A DNA stretch of 52,035 nt, taken from positions 1-52,035 of the forward strand of contig JADHXR010000035.1 in assembly GCA_016782865.1 (NCBI GenBank). Direction: 5' to 3'. This document shows, in pieces, positions 25,694-35,450 of the stretch. Source of the DNA: Phycisphaerae bacterium. Lineage in GTDB: Bacteria > Planctomycetota > Phycisphaerae > Sedimentisphaerales > Anaerobacaceae. How positions within the stretch are numbered: position 1 is the stretch's first letter; each line of letters starts with the position of its first letter. The notes below the pieces were generated by a model. It searched no databases. It saw only the letters and a program-made list of their open reading frames with translations, and was not told the origin of the DNA. A program made the position numbers and the translations under genes.

Positions 25694-26982
25694 TTCTCTC
25701 TGAGCACTGTCACAGGATCCTGCTGAGCTGCTATTATCGCGGGAATCCAGCCGGATATAACAGTCAACATGGGCGCCGCAAACAGGGCGAGCAGTAACAG
25801 ACCAGGATTGGGCAGCCCCATAGCAGCAATTCCTTCGATATCCCCCTCCAACACGAGCCCCAACCACCTACCAAAGCCGAGACCAGCGAAAAGCCCTAAC
25901 GCCCCTCCAAGCAATCCCATTATCAGAGACTTGGAAAGAAACAAGAGCATAATTTGCCCTGCTCGAAAACCCAGTGCTCTTTGGATGGCAATTTCAGTCT
26001 TGCGGTCGCGGACATTGTTAAATCCCAGCAGTCCGATCCATACAGCACAGGCTACCATAACTAAGGGGACGAGAACCGCCGCAAAATCTTCGCGTTCGGA
26101 TCGCATCTGCTCCCTGTGATGTCTTTCTCTCTCGACGGCTGCCTTTGCCTCTTGGCCTACGCTTGCTCTGGCCTCGGCTCTCGCAAGAGCCTTGGTTCCT
26201 TTCTCGATAACTTGTGTGCCGGGAAGAATCTGCTCTATCTCCCTTCGAATACTGCCCAGCAAATCTCCCGTTCTTGCGCAAAGGCATTCGAGAGCCAGAA
26301 TCGCATTGATAAGACCTTCTTTGTCGAGAAGCTCCTGAGCCTCGCGCAGATGAATCCAGGCCGTAAAATCATCTTTGCTCCCCCGTTCTTCGTAGCACTC
26401 GCGAACGGTGAATTCTCTGTCAAGAAGCTTGACTTTGTCGCCAATTTTCAACCCAAGACTCCGGTGCAATCCGAAGCCAAGCACTATAGTCCCCAGCGGC
26501 ACCTGCTCAACAAGCGGCACCCTGGGATTCTTGTGGAGGTTTGGAACTTCACCTCGCGTCCCGACCAGAGTAATCGTGCGTTTCTTCTCTGGCCATTTTA
26601 TTCTCTCCTGCAGGCTCGGTAAGAAATGACGCACTAAGACAATTCCCGAATTTGCCAATCGCGTGACATATTCTTCCGGCATATATTCTGAAGGATAACC
26701 CTTAATATGCAGGTCTCGAATACTCTGCTGCTTTGGAAGAATCAGAAGGTTGAAACTCAGTTTCAATGTTGCTTTTCGCATTTCATCCTGCAACATTGCC
26801 ATCTTTTTCTTGGTTTCTTCCTCTTTCTCAGTCAATATTTTATGAGTTTGAAGGTCATGTACCTGCAACAACGTCAACGATCCGGTCAGCGAACCAATGG
26901 CAACGGTAACAGCGAAAACCCCCAATACAAAACTCCGCCAACGGTGCAATATTTCCTTTAGCAGTATGTGCCAAGTCTTCAT
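25690..26982 (-). CDS. ABC transporter permease, FtsX/MacB type
   Basis: This encodes 430 aa. There is one N-terminal membrane helix (about residues 17-38), a large extracytoplasmic domain with a coiled-coil-like start (KILTEKEEETKKKMAMLQDEM), then a C-terminal FtsX domain with three helices, including IQRALGFRAGQIMLLFLSKS, and ending PVTVLREK. It is homologous in layout to the permease gene immediately upstream (similar MacB-like core, same ending), so the two arose by duplication and may form a heterodimer. A LolCE- or MacB-like role on a membrane-embedded substrate is likely, but the substrate is unknown. Confidence 0.88.
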   Translation of the reverse strand: MKTWHILLKEILHRWRSFVLGVFAVTVAIGSLTGSLTLLQVHDLQTHKILTEKEEETKKKMAMLQDEMRKATLKLSFNLLILPKQQSIRDLHIKGYPSEYMPEEYVTRLANSGIVLVRHFLPSLQERIKWPEKKRTITLVGTRGEVPNLHKNPRVPLVEQVPLGTIVLGFGLHRSLGLKIGDKVKLLDREFTVRECYEERGSKDDFTAWIHLREAQELLDKEGLINAILALECLCARTGDLLGSIRREIEQILPGTQVIEKGTKALARAEARASVGQEAKAAVERERHHREQMRSEREDFAAVLVPLVMVACAVWIGLLGFNNVRDRKTEIAIQRALGFRAGQIMLLFLSKSLIMGLLGGALGLFAGLGFGRWLGLVLEGDIEGIAAMGLPNPGLLLLALFAAPMLTVISGWIPAIIAAQQDPVTVLREK

Positions 26983-27027
26983 GATTGTCTTCTTCCGGAA
27001 GGCATGACCAGTTCACTGTTAGACTTG

Positions 27028-28302
27028 TTATTCTTCCCGCAAAGCTACAGCGGGGTCCAGCCGGGCGGCACGTATCGCAGGAACCCAACTCGCAGCCATT
27101 GTGATTGCCACCGCCACAAATACTGAAAGCCCAAGCAGTTTAAAGTTGAACATCCACCAGTGGCTGCTTTCGCCAACCGATCTGAGCCAATTGTTGGCAA
27201 TAAAACCTCCAGCCAAAAATCCCAGAAAACCTCCAAAAAGACCCATGGCTGTGGCCCTTGACAAGAAGATGTATAGTATCTCCCGCGAACGAAAACCGAG
27301 TGTGCGAAGTATACCTATCTCCGACCGCCGCCCTCGTACATTCCCGGCCGCCAAGAACGTAATCCACACCACGCATATGAACATCACCAAAGCACCCAGA
27401 ACCGAAGCAAAACGCATCCGCGTTGTTTTCAGGCGAGCCATATTCTCTCGTTCCCTCTCAATGGCAGCTTTTCCTTCATCTTCCACTCTGAGATATGCAT
27501 GCATCTTGGCAAGCACATTGGATGCTTTTTCGATCACCTGTGTGTCCGGAAGTATCCTGACGATCTCGGCCCTGATTTTTGGGAGATTTGCCCAGGCAGT
27601 GCGGCATTCGACAGCGAGAATTTCGTTTATTAATCCCCTTTTGCCGAGCAGTTCCTGCGCATCTCGCAAATTTACCGATACTGTTATGTCCTCCTCTGTG
27701 CCTAACTCTCGACGACATTCACGTACCACGAACTCTCGGCCCATGAATCGAATCCTGTCACCAACATTCAGTCCAAGCCCCTGGTGAACCTCATTACCCA
27801 ACACAATCTTGCCCCGCGGGACTGTATCGAGAACCAATTCTTGGCTCTGCACGGAAGGATTCACAGCTTCATCCGATGTTCCTTCAAGGATAACAGCCCA
27901 TTTTGTCTCAGGCCACTTTACCTTCTGACGTAATCTTGGCACAAGATGTTCAACAGTAACAATTTCGGACTGCGCCAGGCGATCAATATACTGCTCTGGC
28001 ATATACCTAGCCCCGTAATCGTCGGCGTACCAATCGCTGAGGTTCTGATCTTTGGGAAGAATAACAATGTTGAATCCAAGCTTGCGCATCGCTCTTTTAA
28101 CGTCGTCTTCCATAACCTGCATAATCTGCTCAGTTTCAAGCTTTTTCTGTTCCAGAATCGTTCGTACCCTCGCGTCATGTAATTTCACCAGTGTCAGCGA
28201 ACCAGCGAGGCATCCCACCGCCACCGCAACGGATAATAATCCTAATCCAAAATTCAACTTTCGATGGATGATCTCCCTGACTATCAATCGTGAAATGGTC
28301 AT
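27028..28302 (-). CDS. ABC transporter permease, FtsX/MacB type
   Basis: This encodes 424 aa and is the first gene of the operon. N-terminal helix (about 18-38), then an extracytoplasmic domain opening with a charged coiled-coil-like segment (TILEQKKLETEQIMQVMED), and a C-terminal FtsX domain with three helices (LVMFICVVWITFLAAG; LRTLGFRSREILYIFLSRA; KLLGLSVFVAVAITMA) ending PAVALREE. The protein is paralogous to the next gene along its whole length. No adaptor (MacA-like) or lipoprotein-binding gene is adjacent. The ATG is followed 45 bases after its stop by the second permease. Confidence 0.87.
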   Translation of the reverse strand: MTISRLIVREIIHRKLNFGLGLLSVAVAVGCLAGSLTLVKLHDARVRTILEQKKLETEQIMQVMEDDVKRAMRKLGFNIVILPKDQNLSDWYADDYGARYMPEQYIDRLAQSEIVTVEHLVPRLRQKVKWPETKWAVILEGTSDEAVNPSVQSQELVLDTVPRGKIVLGNEVHQGLGLNVGDRIRFMGREFVVRECRRELGTEEDITVSVNLRDAQELLGKRGLINEILAVECRTAWANLPKIRAEIVRILPDTQVIEKASNVLAKMHAYLRVEDEGKAAIERERENMARLKTTRMRFASVLGALVMFICVVWITFLAAGNVRGRRSEIGILRTLGFRSREILYIFLSRATAMGLFGGFLGFLAGGFIANNWLRSVGESSHWWMFNFKLLGLSVFVAVAITMAASWVPAIRAARLDPAVALREE

Positions 28303-28592
28303 GATAATTACTACTTGTTCAAACCGTTCCTTAGTAGTGTCAGAGTTACGATTGCTACAACTCCAATACGAATGCTTGACACCAGCAAAGCAACGTCGTA
28401 ACGGAGTGACTTATGTCTTGGCATAAGCAGATTTTGCCTTATGATGCATACACCAGATGTCTCTTTCGAGATTTAAGACCGTAACCACACCCCTCACTGA
28501 CGTATGATAAGACACATCCAGCAAGCGAATGTACGATCACAAATCACAGAGGAGACGGTTTTTCACGCGGACTGTACCGACACCCAATCAAC

Positions 28593-30035
28593 TTAGCAAT
28601 TGGCGACCGTATCGATCAACTCTCCGTGAGCATTACGGATCTCAAGCTTTACAGGTACACTGCTATCCAGTTTGTGCGTTCCGCAAGACAAACATGGGTC
28701 GTAGGCACGTATGGCCATCTCCACTTTGTTGAGAATACCCTGGTCGTAACTTCCATTCTTGATCAAAGTCTTTGCTGCCTGCTTGACGGACATGTTGATT
28801 GGCGCATTGTTGTGGGTCGTACCTACAATGAGATTGACATTGGTAATGAGCCCGTCCTCGTCTGTTTCATAGTCGTGGATCAATGTGCCTCTTGGAGCCT
28901 CAACACAACCTATGCCGCGCCCGGCACGCGGCTTGACGGGGACGCGAGTCTCTTTGCCTGTGATGTTGGGGTCGTTTAGAAGTTCAATGGTGTGTTCGGC
29001 GTTGTAAACCCACTCACTCAGTCGCGCGTAGTTGTAGAGCAACGTTTCCTGGGCCGGCCGGCCAAACTTATCCCGAAACTCTTCGAGTTCCACCTGCGCC
29101 AACGGCGTCGCCATCTTGTCGCAGACGTTGATACGGGCAAGCGCATTTGTTCGGTAAATCGCGCTCGGACTATCCAGGTCCATGGAGAAGTTTCCCCACT
29201 TTTTCGCATAGGGAAACTTCATATATGTCCAGTTTTCTATGTGTTCACCGATGTACTCCGTGTACTGGTCGCAGGTGAACTCATCGTACGTCCCGTCGGG
29301 CCTCATGAGCCGGAGCTTGCCGCCGTAGACGTTCAGACTTCCGTCATCGATCACCGTCCCGAGGAAGCCGGTCTCTATCACACCGAGCGTTTCTATGGTC
29401 TCGAAGTACTTGGGGAAGATGCTCTCTTTGGCAAAGCCAATGGCGAACTTCGCAAAGTCCAGGAGTTCGTTCGCCATGGGCAGGAGTTCTTCCCGCTCCT
29501 TTTCTGTGAGCGGTTTCGAGAAGCCCCCCGGCACAGCCGTCACAGGATGGATCGCCTTGCCAGATGCGATGCCGAGCATCTGCGTGCCGATATGGCGGGC
29601 ACGCACGACCTTCTTGCCAAGCTCCGGATTCGACTGTACGATGCCTAAGACGTTGCGGACGGAGTAGTCCGCCTCGGGGCCCATCACGAAATCCGGGCCG
29701 GCCAGGAAGAAGAAGTGGAGTATCTTGTCCGAGCAGAAGGCGATGCTCTGGCAGAGGTCCCGGAGCTTCGTTCCCGTGGGCGGCGGGGTCACCCCGAAGA
29801 CCGCGTCGTTGGCCTTCGCTGATGCCAGGTGATGGTGCCAGGGGCACACACCGCAGATGCTGGTAACGATCCGGGGCAGCTCCTCGACGGGGCGGCCGAT
29901 ACAGAACTTCTCGAAGCCGCGAAGCTCCACCACATTCACGAACGTATCCGCCACATTGCCACTGTCGTCAAGGTTTATGGTTACTTTGGCGTGGCCTTCT
30001 ATTCTTGTTACTGGGTAGATTGTGATCGTCTTCAT
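28593..30035 (-). CDS. [NiFe]-hydrogenase large subunit, MvhA-like (group 3)
   Basis: This encodes 480 aa. The N-terminal RIEGHAKVTI and CGVCPWHHH (Cys61, Cys64) and the C-terminal DPCLSCGTH (Cys448, Cys451) provide the four Ni-Fe cysteine ligands. ELRGFEKFC and PRIVTSICGVC are typical of group 3c, F420-non-reducing (Mvh) type subunits. The 26-residue tail after His454 is the usual peptide removed by a maturation protease. It lies 66 bases downstream of cooS on the same strand, with AAGGAG eight bases before its ATG. No small subunit, MvhD, FrhB or maturation gene is in the window, so its electron partner is missing or encoded elsewhere. A CO-to-H2 or H2-to-CODH electron link is suggested by context only. 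Confidence 0.9.
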   Translation of the reverse strand: MKTITIYPVTRIEGHAKVTINLDDSGNVADTFVNVVELRGFEKFCIGRPVEELPRIVTSICGVCPWHHHLASAKANDAVFGVTPPPTGTKLRDLCQSIAFCSDKILHFFFLAGPDFVMGPEADYSVRNVLGIVQSNPELGKKVVRARHIGTQMLGIASGKAIHPVTAVPGGFSKPLTEKEREELLPMANELLDFAKFAIGFAKESIFPKYFETIETLGVIETGFLGTVIDDGSLNVYGGKLRLMRPDGTYDEFTCDQYTEYIGEHIENWTYMKFPYAKKWGNFSMDLDSPSAIYRTNALARINVCDKMATPLAQVELEEFRDKFGRPAQETLLYNYARLSEWVYNAEHTIELLNDPNITGKETRVPVKPRAGRGIGCVEAPRGTLIHDYETDEDGLITNVNLIVGTTHNNAPINMSVKQAAKTLIKNGSYDQGILNKVEMAIRAYDPCLSCGTHKLDSSVPVKLEIRNAHGELIDTVANC

Positions 30036-30101
30036 GGGAATGTCTCCTTATTATCTGGGACGCGCAGGCAACAACCTGGGGCGATTTTGACTGTCAATAC
30101 T

Positions 30102-32036
30102 CTACTCCACCGCTAATGCTCGCCGGTCTTCCATATCATAAAGCTTGCGCCGTTTCTTAATGTTGATCCCCAGCGCATCGCGCTTGCTCTCGATATGTTC
30201 AAGTATCATCTCAGCAGCCCTGACTGGATCAGATTCAACAGCCCAACGACCGCCAAGGTCTTTTTCAATTCCCCTAAAAAGATAGTCACTGACGTTTTCG
30301 CTGCCAGAAATCGGCAGCAGTTCCTTGGCGAAAACAACCAGCATACCGCTCGCAACGAAGTAATGGCCGATCGAAATCGCCTTTTCGGTGATTGATTCCA
30401 GACAGGCGCCGGCCGCAGGTAGCTCTGAAATATCATCCCCGAGTCCCCCTTCGCGCACAATTTCGGCGCATGCAACCAGCAGACGGCTGTTGTCGACGCA
30501 ACTGCCACAGGTTAGGACAGGCGGAATACCCACCGCCTCACAGACTTCTCTTAAACCCGGCCCGGCCAATTCCAGCGCCTTCTTGGGATTGGCCAGCCCC
30601 ATTTTTCCGCAGGCAATGGTCGCACAACCCGTCGTAAGGACCAGAACGTCACGTCTGATCAATTCTCTTGCCAAAGTTGTATGAGTAAAATCTTGTGGCA
30701 CCTTGGGATTGGTGCAGCCCACTATGCCTGCAATTCCGCGGATTCGGCCGTTCATGATATTGTCATTCAATGGTCGGTAACTGGCGCGGAATCTACCGCC
30801 TAGCATATAGTTGATGGATTCGTGGCTAAAGCCGGCAACTACCTTTTCCTTTTCGCTGGGGATGTCGACTTCGCCGCGATTCTTGTAGTTGTCTATAGCC
30901 ACATTGACCAGCTCTTTGGCCGTGTTAAGCGCCGTCCTTTCTTCCATGGGAACATGTTCAACGCCAAAGATCCTTGCTTTATCAGCAGTCGTAACAAGCT
31001 TAGTGTGGAAGCATTTAGCTATTTCGGCTAGTCCCTGCATCACGCATTGGACGTCCACTGCCATTAATTCGATTGCCCCGGTGGCGATGGCCAGTTCCTG
31101 ACTGAGAAAGCTGCCCGCGATTGGAATTCCGTGGCGCATCAGCAGTTCGTTAGCAGTACAGCAAATTCCCGCCACGTTGATCCCCTTGGCACCAGCCTCT
31201 ATTGCCGCGGCCAGCAGTTCATCATCCTGTGATGCGGCGACTATCATTTCCGACAGAATGGGCTCGTGGCCGTGAACGATGATGTTTACCTCGTCCTTGT
31301 TCAATACCCCTAAATTAACCTCACCACGACCCGGATAAGGTGTTCCAAAGAGAACATCCTGCAATTCAGTGGCAAGCATAGAACCACCCCACCCATCGGC
31401 GAGAGCTGTCCGACTGGCGTGCATTAGGATGTTCCTGTAATCTTGATCCACCCCCATATGGGTTCTGTGAAGGGCCTCGACCACCTCTCTGTCCACCGCA
31501 CGAGGAGTAATGTCAAGCTTCTGCCAGATCTCCTGGCGCGGCTGCGGGGCCCGAAGGGCCATGAGTTGGTTGCCCTTAGGCTTGCCAAATTCGGCCAAAG
31601 CAATTTCCCCGACATCGATGGCGATCTCACTCGTCGAACGACCTTTGGTTTCTACACCTAACTCCTGGGCCAGTTTGTTCAATTTTACTGTGTCCTTCAA
31701 ATCGTAGTCCGGCGCCTCGCCTTGGGCTGTGGCAAGAAACACTTCAGCTACTCCTCGGCCGTGATCGCTGTGGGCGCTGGCACCAGCAGCAACGGCTCTG
31801 AGAAAGTTGCGCGCGACTATGGTATCTGCATCAGCACCACAGACCCCCACAGGCGCTTTCTTAGTTATTCGACACGGCCCCATCGTACAAATGCGGCAGC
31901 AGATACCCAGTTTTCCGAACCCGCACTGTGGCAATTGGGCTTCAAGCCTATCCCAAGCATTCTTTTGGCCAGCCTCAGCCATGTTAGCTATCATCTTCTG
32001 AGCCGCCTTATCAACACTGCGTTCATGTGGTTCCAT
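30102..32036 (-). CDS. cooS: Anaerobic Ni-Fe carbon monoxide dehydrogenase catalytic subunit
   Basis: This encodes 644 aa, the usual length. It catalyses CO + H2O to CO2 + 2 e-, or the reverse. The N-terminal cysteines of clusters D and B are present (Cys38, Cys46, Cys47/50, Cys55, Cys66, in CGFGKLGICCRICTMGPC). HGHEP gives the C-cluster histidine, and GICCTANE, VDVQCVMQG, VGCTNPK, TTGCATIACGK and TCGSCVDNS supply the C-cluster cysteines. A clear GAGGAG precedes the ATG. It is followed by a hydrogenase large subunit. There is no acsB, corrinoid protein, cooC or cooF next to it. The order argues for a CODH-hydrogenase pair rather than a CODH/ACS operon. Confidence 0.95.
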   Translation of the reverse strand: MEPHERSVDKAAQKMIANMAEAGQKNAWDRLEAQLPQCGFGKLGICCRICTMGPCRITKKAPVGVCGADADTIVARNFLRAVAAGASAHSDHGRGVAEVFLATAQGEAPDYDLKDTVKLNKLAQELGVETKGRSTSEIAIDVGEIALAEFGKPKGNQLMALRAPQPRQEIWQKLDITPRAVDREVVEALHRTHMGVDQDYRNILMHASRTALADGWGGSMLATELQDVLFGTPYPGRGEVNLGVLNKDEVNIIVHGHEPILSEMIVAASQDDELLAAAIEAGAKGINVAGICCTANELLMRHGIPIAGSFLSQELAIATGAIELMAVDVQCVMQGLAEIAKCFHTKLVTTADKARIFGVEHVPMEERTALNTAKELVNVAIDNYKNRGEVDIPSEKEKVVAGFSHESINYMLGGRFRASYRPLNDNIMNGRIRGIAGIVGCTNPKVPQDFTHTTLARELIRRDVLVLTTGCATIACGKMGLANPKKALELAGPGLREVCEAVGIPPVLTCGSCVDNSRLLVACAEIVREGGLGDDISELPAAGACLESITEKAISIGHYFVASGMLVVFAKELLPISGSENVSDYLFRGIEKDLGGRWAVESDPVRAAEMILEHIESKRDALGINIKKRRKLYDMEDRRALAVE

Positions 32037-32375
32037 AAAAGCTCCTCGTGCTGAAGTTCAACAAGTATTTAACTGAGATTTCCCACATACACTACTCAAC
32101 TCCACCACAATACCCTCCAATTTCAACGACGCGTCAAATCCGTCCCAGAATTGCAGTTGTTTGGAAATAGCGTGTGCGTGTCCAACGATTCTCGAATAAC
32201 ATCAAGTTGTTTTCTACTACCGCTTGGCACTCAGAGTTGCCTTGGCGTTAACGTACTGCCTAACACCAGCTGCGGAGAATTTCACTATGTGTTCGATACA
32301 TGTGGGCAAGTAAGCAAAGTTGGCTGAAATCTTACCTTTTCACGGGCTGTCCCGGAACTCGCTCCCACCTGATCG
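32037..32375. other. 339-bp non-coding region upstream of cooS
   Basis: The region lies between the start of cooS and the end of the beta-propeller gene, all on the minus strand. It should hold the cooS promoter, but I see no well-spaced -35/-10 pair. No gene, palindrome or strong hairpin was found. Confidence 0.4.
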
Positions 32376-33617
32376 TTACGGCTCCTTCGCCTTAACGTCG
32401 AAGCAGTACAAGTTATTGTCATATCTCAAATACAGTCGTCCGGCGGTCACCACGGGATAGGCCCAACTGGGGCCGTCGCCCTCAACACTGAAGGTACCCT
32501 TCATCTCCAGGCCCTCAGGCGAGCACGTGGCTATGCCCGCGACCCCTCTCCTCTCGCCAAACAGGTACAGCATCCCGTCGGCGAAGCAGATGGAGCCCTT
32601 GCGAACTCCGCTTTCTTGCCACATTTTTTCGCCGGTCTTGAGATCCAGGCAGACCCAGCTGCTGCTGTGGTTGCCGTAGATGTACCCCTCGTGCAGGATG
32701 TAGCCTCCATGATGGCAGTCCATGTCCCTGGTTCGCCAGGCCTCCTCGGCCGTAACTTGGCCACGGTTGATGGTAAGCTTGAAGCAGATACCGCCCTTAC
32801 GATATCCGTTGGCCCAAAACACGTATCCGTTGGAGAAAGCCGGTGTGGGACAATTGGCAGTGTTGCGGGCACTGAAGGGGTTGGACCAGAGCACGCGACC
32901 GTCCATTGGGTTAACACAGACAATGCCCTCCCGGGTGCCGTTGACGATCATGGGCATCCCTTTATACGTGAACGCGTAGCATGAACTGTACTGCGCTCCG
33001 CCCTTGAAGCCCCGGCTGGTCCATACGGTCTTGCCGGTGGTCCTGTCCAATGCGACGATGCAGTTTTCCCCGCCGGGCGTGACCACAGCCAAATCGTCAT
33101 AGATCAGCACCGACTCGGCATAACCCCAATTCGGCACCCCACCGCCGAACTCGCGCATCTGCCTAGTCCAGTTCTCCCTGCCGGTCCTGGCTTCGTAGCA
33201 GCCGACCAGTCCGTGGCCTGAGACGAGGTACAAGTTGCCGTTGTCTATCACCGGTGTTGACCGCGAGCCAGGATGGTTCTTGCTCCATGCCGCGTCAATG
33301 TCGGTCTTCCATTGCGGTTTGCCATCGAGATCGAAGGCGAACAGCACCAATCTGTCATCTATATCGCCGGTAATGTAAACCAGCCCCTCGCTGACTGCTA
33401 CGCTGGAAAACCCTTTACCGATCCCGTCCACTTTCCACAGCAGCTCCGGTCCCTCGTCCGGCCAAGCCTTCAACAGGCCTCGATCATGGGATTTCCCATC
33501 CCGGTGCGGTCCCCGCCAGCCCAGCCATTCATCGGTCTCGCCAACCGCCGCCACCGGTGGAATGGACACCGTTAATAAGAGCACGAAGGTCCCAACTAAA
33601 CGTCCAATTTCACTCAT
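32376..33617 (-). CDS. Exported PQQ-binding-like beta-propeller protein
   Basis: This encodes 413 aa. It has an N-terminal Sec signal (hydrophobic LVGTFVLLLTVSIPPVAA) followed at once by WLGWRGPHRDGKS, the hallmark start of a large planctomycete family of PQQ-like WD40/quinoprotein propellers. Repeated blade motifs such as GLVYITG, LDRTTGKTVWTS, VNPMDGRVLWS and LDLKTGEKMWQ run along the chain (about six to seven blades). No catalytic Glu/Asp set of PQQ dehydrogenases is evident, so it is more likely a binding or scaffolding protein than an alcohol dehydrogenase. AAGGAG lies six bases before the ATG. It appears monocistronic. Confidence 0.85.
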   Translation of the reverse strand: MSEIGRLVGTFVLLLTVSIPPVAAVGETDEWLGWRGPHRDGKSHDRGLLKAWPDEGPELLWKVDGIGKGFSSVAVSEGLVYITGDIDDRLVLFAFDLDGKPQWKTDIDAAWSKNHPGSRSTPVIDNGNLYLVSGHGLVGCYEARTGRENWTRQMREFGGGVPNWGYAESVLIYDDLAVVTPGGENCIVALDRTTGKTVWTSRGFKGGAQYSSCYAFTYKGMPMIVNGTREGIVCVNPMDGRVLWSNPFSARNTANCPTPAFSNGYVFWANGYRKGGICFKLTINRGQVTAEEAWRTRDMDCHHGGYILHEGYIYGNHSSSWVCLDLKTGEKMWQESGVRKGSICFADGMLYLFGERRGVAGIATCSPEGLEMKGTFSVEGDGPSWAYPVVTAGRLYLRYDNNLYCFDVKAKEP

Positions 33618-33745
33618 GTCATACTCCTTCCAAATAGTATCTCCATACAGTCACAATTCTATCGTTTCTGCTGCACACTTTCAAAAGTACTTTCAGCCCG
33701 AGAAGCCAAATCAGACAATACTCACATGCCCTCGTGCTCTACCTC

Positions 33746-34588
33746 TCAAAGCCGAGATTTGTCTTCCAATGAACTCATACCTCGGCGAAACCTAGCAACA
33801 ATTGCGATGAGTATCAGCTCGCAGCCAAGAAACAATGCAACGGAGGGCCCAATTGAGAAATCAAGATAATACGAAAACAAAAGGCCCGTTATTGACGCCA
33901 CTGTTGCAGCAGCCCATATGATCATCATCTGCACAGCCAAACGCGAAGAAATAATCACCGATATTGTGGCAGGTATTATAAGATAGGCAAATACCACGAC
34001 AACGCCGCCTATTTGAACAGACAGTGTTATTACAACACCAAGCAGCAAATAAAAAATAAAATCCCAGACTATTGTCGTAATACGCTTGTCAAGAGCTTGT
34101 TGATAGCCATTCGAGACGTTGGTCAATGGCTTCCGGAGAATGCAGAAACAAAACCCCACTGCTGAAAAAGTGAGCAGGCTCACCACTACGTCTTTCCAAC
34201 CTGTCCAAAGAAGACTGCCGGACAGTATATTCTGGACATGTATATGGCCGCCGGGTGCGATGCCGACCAGGAATAGAGCTGCGGCGGCGGCAATCGCATA
34301 GGAAATACCGATGACTGCTTCAAGCGATATCTGAAAGATTCTGCTTCGTATCACAGCATAGAATGCAGCCGCAAGTGAGACACAGCCAAAGGAGCATACA
34401 TACGCGACGAGAGAATCTCCGTGTACCTCAAACGCAAGATGAGCAACAATAGAGCCAACCGCCGCAATCTGGGCCAGGGCGATATCGATGAAAATGACCT
34501 CCCTTTTGAGGACATGAATCCCCAAATACCCGAGAATGGAACTCATTAAGATACATGTCAGAAAGGGCAAGCCGAGAATCTGAATCAT
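33746..34588 (-). CDS. Metal ABC transporter permease (ZnuB/TroC type), second copy
   Basis: This encodes 280 aa from ATG 34588 (MIQILGL), in preference to a TTG two codons earlier. It is an ABC-3 family permease with eight or nine helices, including YLGIHVLKREVIFIDIALAQIAA, SLEAVIGISYAIAAAAALFL and the coupling-region loop after LLGVVITLSVQIGG. It imports Zn2+/Mn2+/Fe2+ from a binding protein. It is the last gene of a four-gene run (porin, binding protein, two permeases). The ATG is 12 bases after the stop of the other permease. The ATPase that such permeases need is absent from the run. Confidence 0.88.
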   Translation of the reverse strand: MIQILGLPFLTCILMSSILGYLGIHVLKREVIFIDIALAQIAAVGSIVAHLAFEVHGDSLVAYVCSFGCVSLAAAFYAVIRSRIFQISLEAVIGISYAIAAAAALFLVGIAPGGHIHVQNILSGSLLWTGWKDVVVSLLTFSAVGFCFCILRKPLTNVSNGYQQALDKRITTIVWDFIFYLLLGVVITLSVQIGGVVVVFAYLIIPATISVIISSRLAVQMMIIWAAATVASITGLLFSYYLDFSIGPSVALFLGCELILIAIVARFRRGMSSLEDKSRL

Positions 34589-34600
34589 TAGCAATGTGAC

Positions 34601-35434
34601 CTATCCCTTCATGCCGACTAATCTGTTACTCGAAAACAGACACCGAATGACTACCGCAACAGCAAAGAAGAAGCCCAAAGAAAGCACTAAGCTTGGACCA
34701 TAGGGCAAATCAAATGAATATGAGGAAAAGAGGCCAATTATGCAGGCCGTAAAGCCAATCGCCCATCCTATTATTACAGCCCAAGCCCATCTCATAGTAA
34801 ACATCGCTGCGATGGCTGCCGGAATCATCAGGAACGCATAGGCCAGAAGTACCCCCGCAATAGGAACAATTAAAACCGTAATAATTCCCTGTGTTGTAAA
34901 AAGCAAAAAATCCCAGAGTCTTTCATTCTTGATACCGTGAGGATTCTCTGCCATACCTATGAATTTGCGATGAAACTTACAGTGGAATGCCAGTAGGACG
35001 ATATATACAATTGCCGTTACAGCAACAAGGGGCCAGGTTACCCATAGCATGGAACCTGCAAGCGTTTTAGTTACGTAAGCCTCACCTCCGCGGAGCTTAT
35101 CAGCTAACAGGAGCGACGCGACTAATGCAAGCGCGTACATAATACCGATCACGGCTTCTCTGGGTATAGCTCGGCTTTTAGGTTTTATCAGGGCCAGCAA
35201 TAGTGCTCCGAAAAGCACGGCTGCCATTGAGGACAAGTAAGATTGCGCCGTGCCGTATTCTATGCCAAGCCCTATGCCGGCAAGGGCGCCGAAAGCTGCC
35301 AGTTGATCCAAGACCAGATCAGAAAATATCAAAGTGCGTCTGATTATGTGCAGGCCTATATAGGTATGTAGAATCAATACGATAGCCAGCAAAGCTATTT
35401 GAACCGAAAAGAATCTCACTGTTTCTGATGCCAT
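34601..35434 (-). CDS. Metal ABC transporter permease (ZnuB/TroC type), first copy
   Basis: This encodes 277 aa, eight or more helices, of the same ABC-3 family as its neighbour but only distantly similar. It has LHIIRRTLIFSDLVLDQLAAFG, IPREAVIGIMYALALVASLLL, and FLMIPAAIAAMFTMR. Two different permeases side by side suggest a heterodimeric channel. The start lies about 16 bases after the binding-protein gene's stop. The substrate is inferred from the ZnuA-like protein. Confidence 0.87.
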   Translation of the reverse strand: MASETVRFFSVQIALLAIVLILHTYIGLHIIRRTLIFSDLVLDQLAAFGALAGIGLGIEYGTAQSYLSSMAAVLFGALLLALIKPKSRAIPREAVIGIMYALALVASLLLADKLRGGEAYVTKTLAGSMLWVTWPLVAVTAIVYIVLLAFHCKFHRKFIGMAENPHGIKNERLWDFLLFTTQGIITVLIVPIAGVLLAYAFLMIPAAIAAMFTMRWAWAVIIGWAIGFTACIIGLFSSYSFDLPYGPSLVLSLGFFFAVAVVIRCLFSSNRLVGMKG

Positions 35435-35450
35435 AGCATCTTTTCCCAGG

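Noticed and set aside
28593..30035. Respiratory complex I NuoD instead of hydrogenase
   Set aside because: NuoD lacks the two CxxC motifs; here CGVC near the N-terminus and CLSC before the C-terminus are intact, so it is a hydrogenase subunit.
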